A stretch of 8,011 nucleotides of DNA. It comes from CAZXTR01 sp964643615. Its GTDB lineage: Bacteria; Pseudomonadota; Alphaproteobacteria; CAAHEQ01; UBA3637. The position numbers and the translations under genes are program-made. Below are positions 6,160-8,011 of this stretch, piece by piece (the stretch's first letter is position 1; the number at the start of each line of letters is the position of its first letter). The stretch lies in contig CAZXTR010000038.1 of the NCBI GenBank assembly GCA_964643615.1, positions 1-8,011 of the forward strand, in the 5' to 3' direction. The notes under the pieces were generated by a model. The model worked only from the letters and a program-made list of their open reading frames with translations, made no database searches and had not been told where the DNA came from.

Positions 6160-6752
6160 AAGCTCCCTCGTTAAAAAATTTTTGGTTATTAACGTTTACA
6201 GATTTGATTTCTTTGATGTTGACCTTCTTCGTTATGCTGTTTGCAATGTCTTCAGACACACAATTACCACACTCATCGAATAGTTATGTTAACTTTGCTC
6301 ATAGGGCACCGAATTCGGAACAAAAAACGTTCGAGTTAACAAACCAATTCGGGCGCAGAATTGTAAATTTAGATTATTTATACTTTTTTTTAAAAGACAA
6401 ATTATCTAATATTCCTAATATCCCATTATATTTACATGATGACACTTTAGCGTTATCGTTACCTAGTGACGTTTTTATCGACAACCAAGTCGATGGATTA
6501 AAATCAACAGCTTTCGAAACTTTGCACAAAATCGGCTATTTATTGAATAACTTATCAAACGAAATTTACGTCATAACAACGGCACCCAAAAACATTCCTG
6601 CTTTGTCCTTTTCCGCCGTTATTGCAAATGAATTAAAAAATGGTGGTTATGCGGAATTTATCCCTGTTTTTTCGAAAATAGACGACACACTTTCATCTCA
6701 ACGCATAGAAATTGTCATTTCCCCTTATCAAAAAGAGGGAGAATTATGGTAA
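6156..6752 (+). CDS. MotB-like stator protein with degenerate OmpA domain
   Basis: A 198-residue protein. The N-terminus WLLTFTDLISLMLTFFVMLF (10-29) is the classic MotB membrane helix, with Asp16 at the position of the proton-accepting Asp32 of E. coli MotB; MSS follows, as in MotB. A periplasmic linker leads to an OmpA-like fold at about 88-190 (DTLALSLPSDVFIDNQVDGL, then ETLHKIGYLLNNLS, then IYVITTAPKN, then ANELKNGGY). Where OmpA domains have the GHTD Asp and the LSxxRA Arg, this protein has TTAPKN and SFSAVIA, so the peptidoglycan-binding pair is missing. It is shorter than E. coli MotB (308). No motA is adjacent. The start overlaps the previous stop (ATGA), and the gene overlaps the next by 7 nt. 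It is probably the ion-channel subunit of the motor; motB is not assigned as a symbol because orthology is uncertain. Confidence 0.78.
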   Translation: MKAPSLKNFWLLTFTDLISLMLTFFVMLFAMSSDTQLPHSSNSYVNFAHRAPNSEQKTFELTNQFGRRIVNLDYLYFFLKDKLSNIPNIPLYLHDDTLALSLPSDVFIDNQVDGLKSTAFETLHKIGYLLNNLSNEIYVITTAPKNIPALSFSAVIANELKNGGYAEFIPVFSKIDDTLSSQRIEIVISPYQKEGELW

Positions 6753-8011
6753 GGGTTCTCACTTTTTTATTGTTTTTATTGGTGACGATGGGATGGAACA
6801 CCTCCCTTTTAGCGCAAAAAATTGTTGTCCGGGAAAACATAAGTAATGAAAATGAAAAAAAAGTAGATATTTTAATCCCTTTACCCAATGGCTCTGGTTC
6901 TGCTATTTTCAAAAGAAACGGCTATATTTATGTTATCTTCGATAAAGAGGCATCCTTTTCTAATTTAGACACCCCGGATTACCCTTTACAAGAAATCGAG
7001 AAAATTCCTTCTGATTCTGGGACTGTTTTACGTTTTTTAGTTTCCCCTTTTAAACAATGGCATGTCGAGCAAAGAAAACCTTTTGTTATTTTATCCTTTT
7101 CCAACGCTCCTTTAGAAGAAGAAGCGTTGCCTATTTATGTTGAAAAAAAAGACAATCAAATCATATTTGATATTTCTTCATCAACGAAATTAATCGTCAC
7201 AGATCATTTAATTGGCGAAGAAATGATAATTTTTCCATTAATCGCTCACCAACATATGCCACAAATGTACGCATCTCAAGCATTTGAAATTTCCGAGACA
7301 AAACAAGGCTTGGTTTTTATTCCAAAAATTGATGAAATTTTATCTTTTTGGCAAAATGGGAAATTAGTTATAACTTCGTCCAATGATTTATTAATGAATG
7401 ATATTGTTGCGTATCATTCGACGGACACACGCAAGATTTACGATTTTTCGAACCATCCCATAAATCAAGAAGATTTTTATAAAAAACGGCAAAGATTGGA
7501 AAATTTAATCATCAGTATTCCCTCACAAGCACGCTCATCCTTTAAAACAGAAATAGCACGATTATTTTTATCTCAAAATATGGCATCCGAAGCCATCGGG
7601 ATCTTGCAAACCGTCCCTGAAGAAGATAAAGACAACGATCAAAAAGCCTTAGAAATCGTTGCTCTTTTTTCACAAGGGAAAAGCATTCCTGCCAATTTTT
7701 TATTAAAAAACCATCCCGAAAAATCGAATTTAGAAATCTTTTCAAAAATTGTAGAGCAACCAAGCATAATTTCCGAACAAGAGTATTTATCTTGGTTTAA
7801 TCAAATGTCTCCTCCTCTTTTATCATCATTTGTTTTACAAGCATTGCCTTTGTTGTTAGATAAGGAAAGCTCGTCACTTTTTAGTTTCTTTTTAAAAAAG
7901 ATGGAAGAGTTGCCTCTTAATCCTTATCAAAAACAAGCACTAAGTTATTATAAAGCTCAAGAATATTTATTAAATAGTAACAAACCTGCTATGCACGAAC
8001 AACTTAAAAAA
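6746..8011 (+). CDS. Secreted protein with N-terminal beta domain and helical repeats, 3' end outside the window
   Basis: An open frame of 422 codons without a stop to the window edge. The ATG at 6746 has GAGGGA five bases upstream and overlaps the MotB-like gene by 7 nt. Residues 1-23 form a signal peptide (hydrophobic core 4-15, probable cleavage SLLA|Q after 23). Residues 25-240 are rich in beta strands; GSGSAIFKRNGYIYVIFDKE (50-69) resembles a motif, AVFRRGGxLWVVFD, that I recall from large proteins at this place in Rhodospirillales flagellar clusters. From about 243 the chain is helical with TPR-like pairs such as FKTEIARLFLSQNMASEAIGI (266-286) and YQKQALSYYKAQEYL at the edge. The function is unknown; export plus operon position suggest a periplasmic motor or basal-body accessory factor. 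The identity of the C-terminal half cannot be judged from this fragment. Confidence 0.8.
   Translation, partial: MVRVLTFLLFLLVTMGWNTSLLAQKIVVRENISNENEKKVDILIPLPNGSGSAIFKRNGYIYVIFDKEASFSNLDTPDYPLQEIEKIPSDSGTVLRFLVSPFKQWHVEQRKPFVILSFSNAPLEEEALPIYVEKKDNQIIFDISSSTKLIVTDHLIGEEMIIFPLIAHQHMPQMYASQAFEISETKQGLVFIPKIDEILSFWQNGKLVITSSNDLLMNDIVAYHSTDTRKIYDFSNHPINQEDFYKKRQRLENLIISIPSQARSSFKTEIARLFLSQNMASEAIGILQTVPEEDKDNDQKALEIVALFSQGKSIPANFLLKNHPEKSNLEIFSKIVEQPSIISEQEYLSWFNQMSPPLLSSFVLQALPLLLDKESSSLFSFFLKKMEELPLNPYQKQALSYYKAQEYLLNSNKPAMHEQLKK

Noticed and set aside
6053..6283. 76-codon plus-strand open frame across the junction of the two MotB-like genes
   Set aside because: It is in a shifted frame over two well-supported overlapping genes and shows no protein-like conservation.
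7542..7763. 73-codon minus-strand open frame within the secreted repeat protein
   Set aside because: It is antisense to a continuous open frame of 422 codons, and no ribosome site or family resemblance is visible.

Overview
The window comes from an AT-rich alphaproteobacterium, roughly one third G+C judged by eye. Three things point to Alphaproteobacteria: a DUF4167-type protein (a family known mainly from that class), the gene order fliL-fliM-DUF6468-motE, and a possible CtrA-type box (TTAA-N7-TTAA) upstream of the flagellar genes. The order of the downstream motor genes resembles Rhodospirillales. The low G+C would fit a host-associated or symbiotic relative of that group, such as Holosporales/Paracaedibacterales or a gut lineage, but the genus cannot be named from this sequence alone. 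An intact lpxC shows a Gram-negative cell that makes lipid A.

Left part, minus strand (18-2120): lpxC, the committed deacetylase of lipid A synthesis, is followed 93 bp downstream by a pentapeptide-repeat protein. That gene has its own very good sigma70-like promoter, placed so close to the ATG that a leaderless mRNA is predicted. Its last ~45 codons lie in DNA clearly richer in G+C than the rest. A 243-bp divergent intergenic region (2121-2363) then separates lpxC from the plus-strand genes.

Middle and right part, plus strand (2364-8011): a DUF4167 protein comes first, followed by a 98-bp gap carrying a 7-bp dyad that contains TTAA-N7-TTAA. Then comes a tightly packed flagellar operon: fliL, fliM, a DUF6468 membrane protein, motE, an OmpA-like membrane protein, a MotB-like protein, and a secreted protein with helical repeats that runs off the right edge. 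Junctions are -4, +1, -4, +12, -4 and -7 nt, which indicates one transcript with translational coupling.

Functionally, FliM is the switch protein with an intact CheY-P docking peptide, so chemotactic control is likely. FliL, MotE and the two MotB-like proteins belong to the stator side of the motor. The two MotB-like proteins look complementary: the first keeps the Asp and Arg of an OmpA peptidoglycan-binding domain but has no acidic residue in its membrane helix, while the second has the MotB-type membrane helix with the proton-path Asp but has lost the peptidoglycan-binding signature. This possible division of MotB between two proteins, together with the uncharacterised secreted protein after them, is the most interesting part of the window. 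No tRNA, rRNA, CRISPR array, insertion sequence or riboswitch was recognised.
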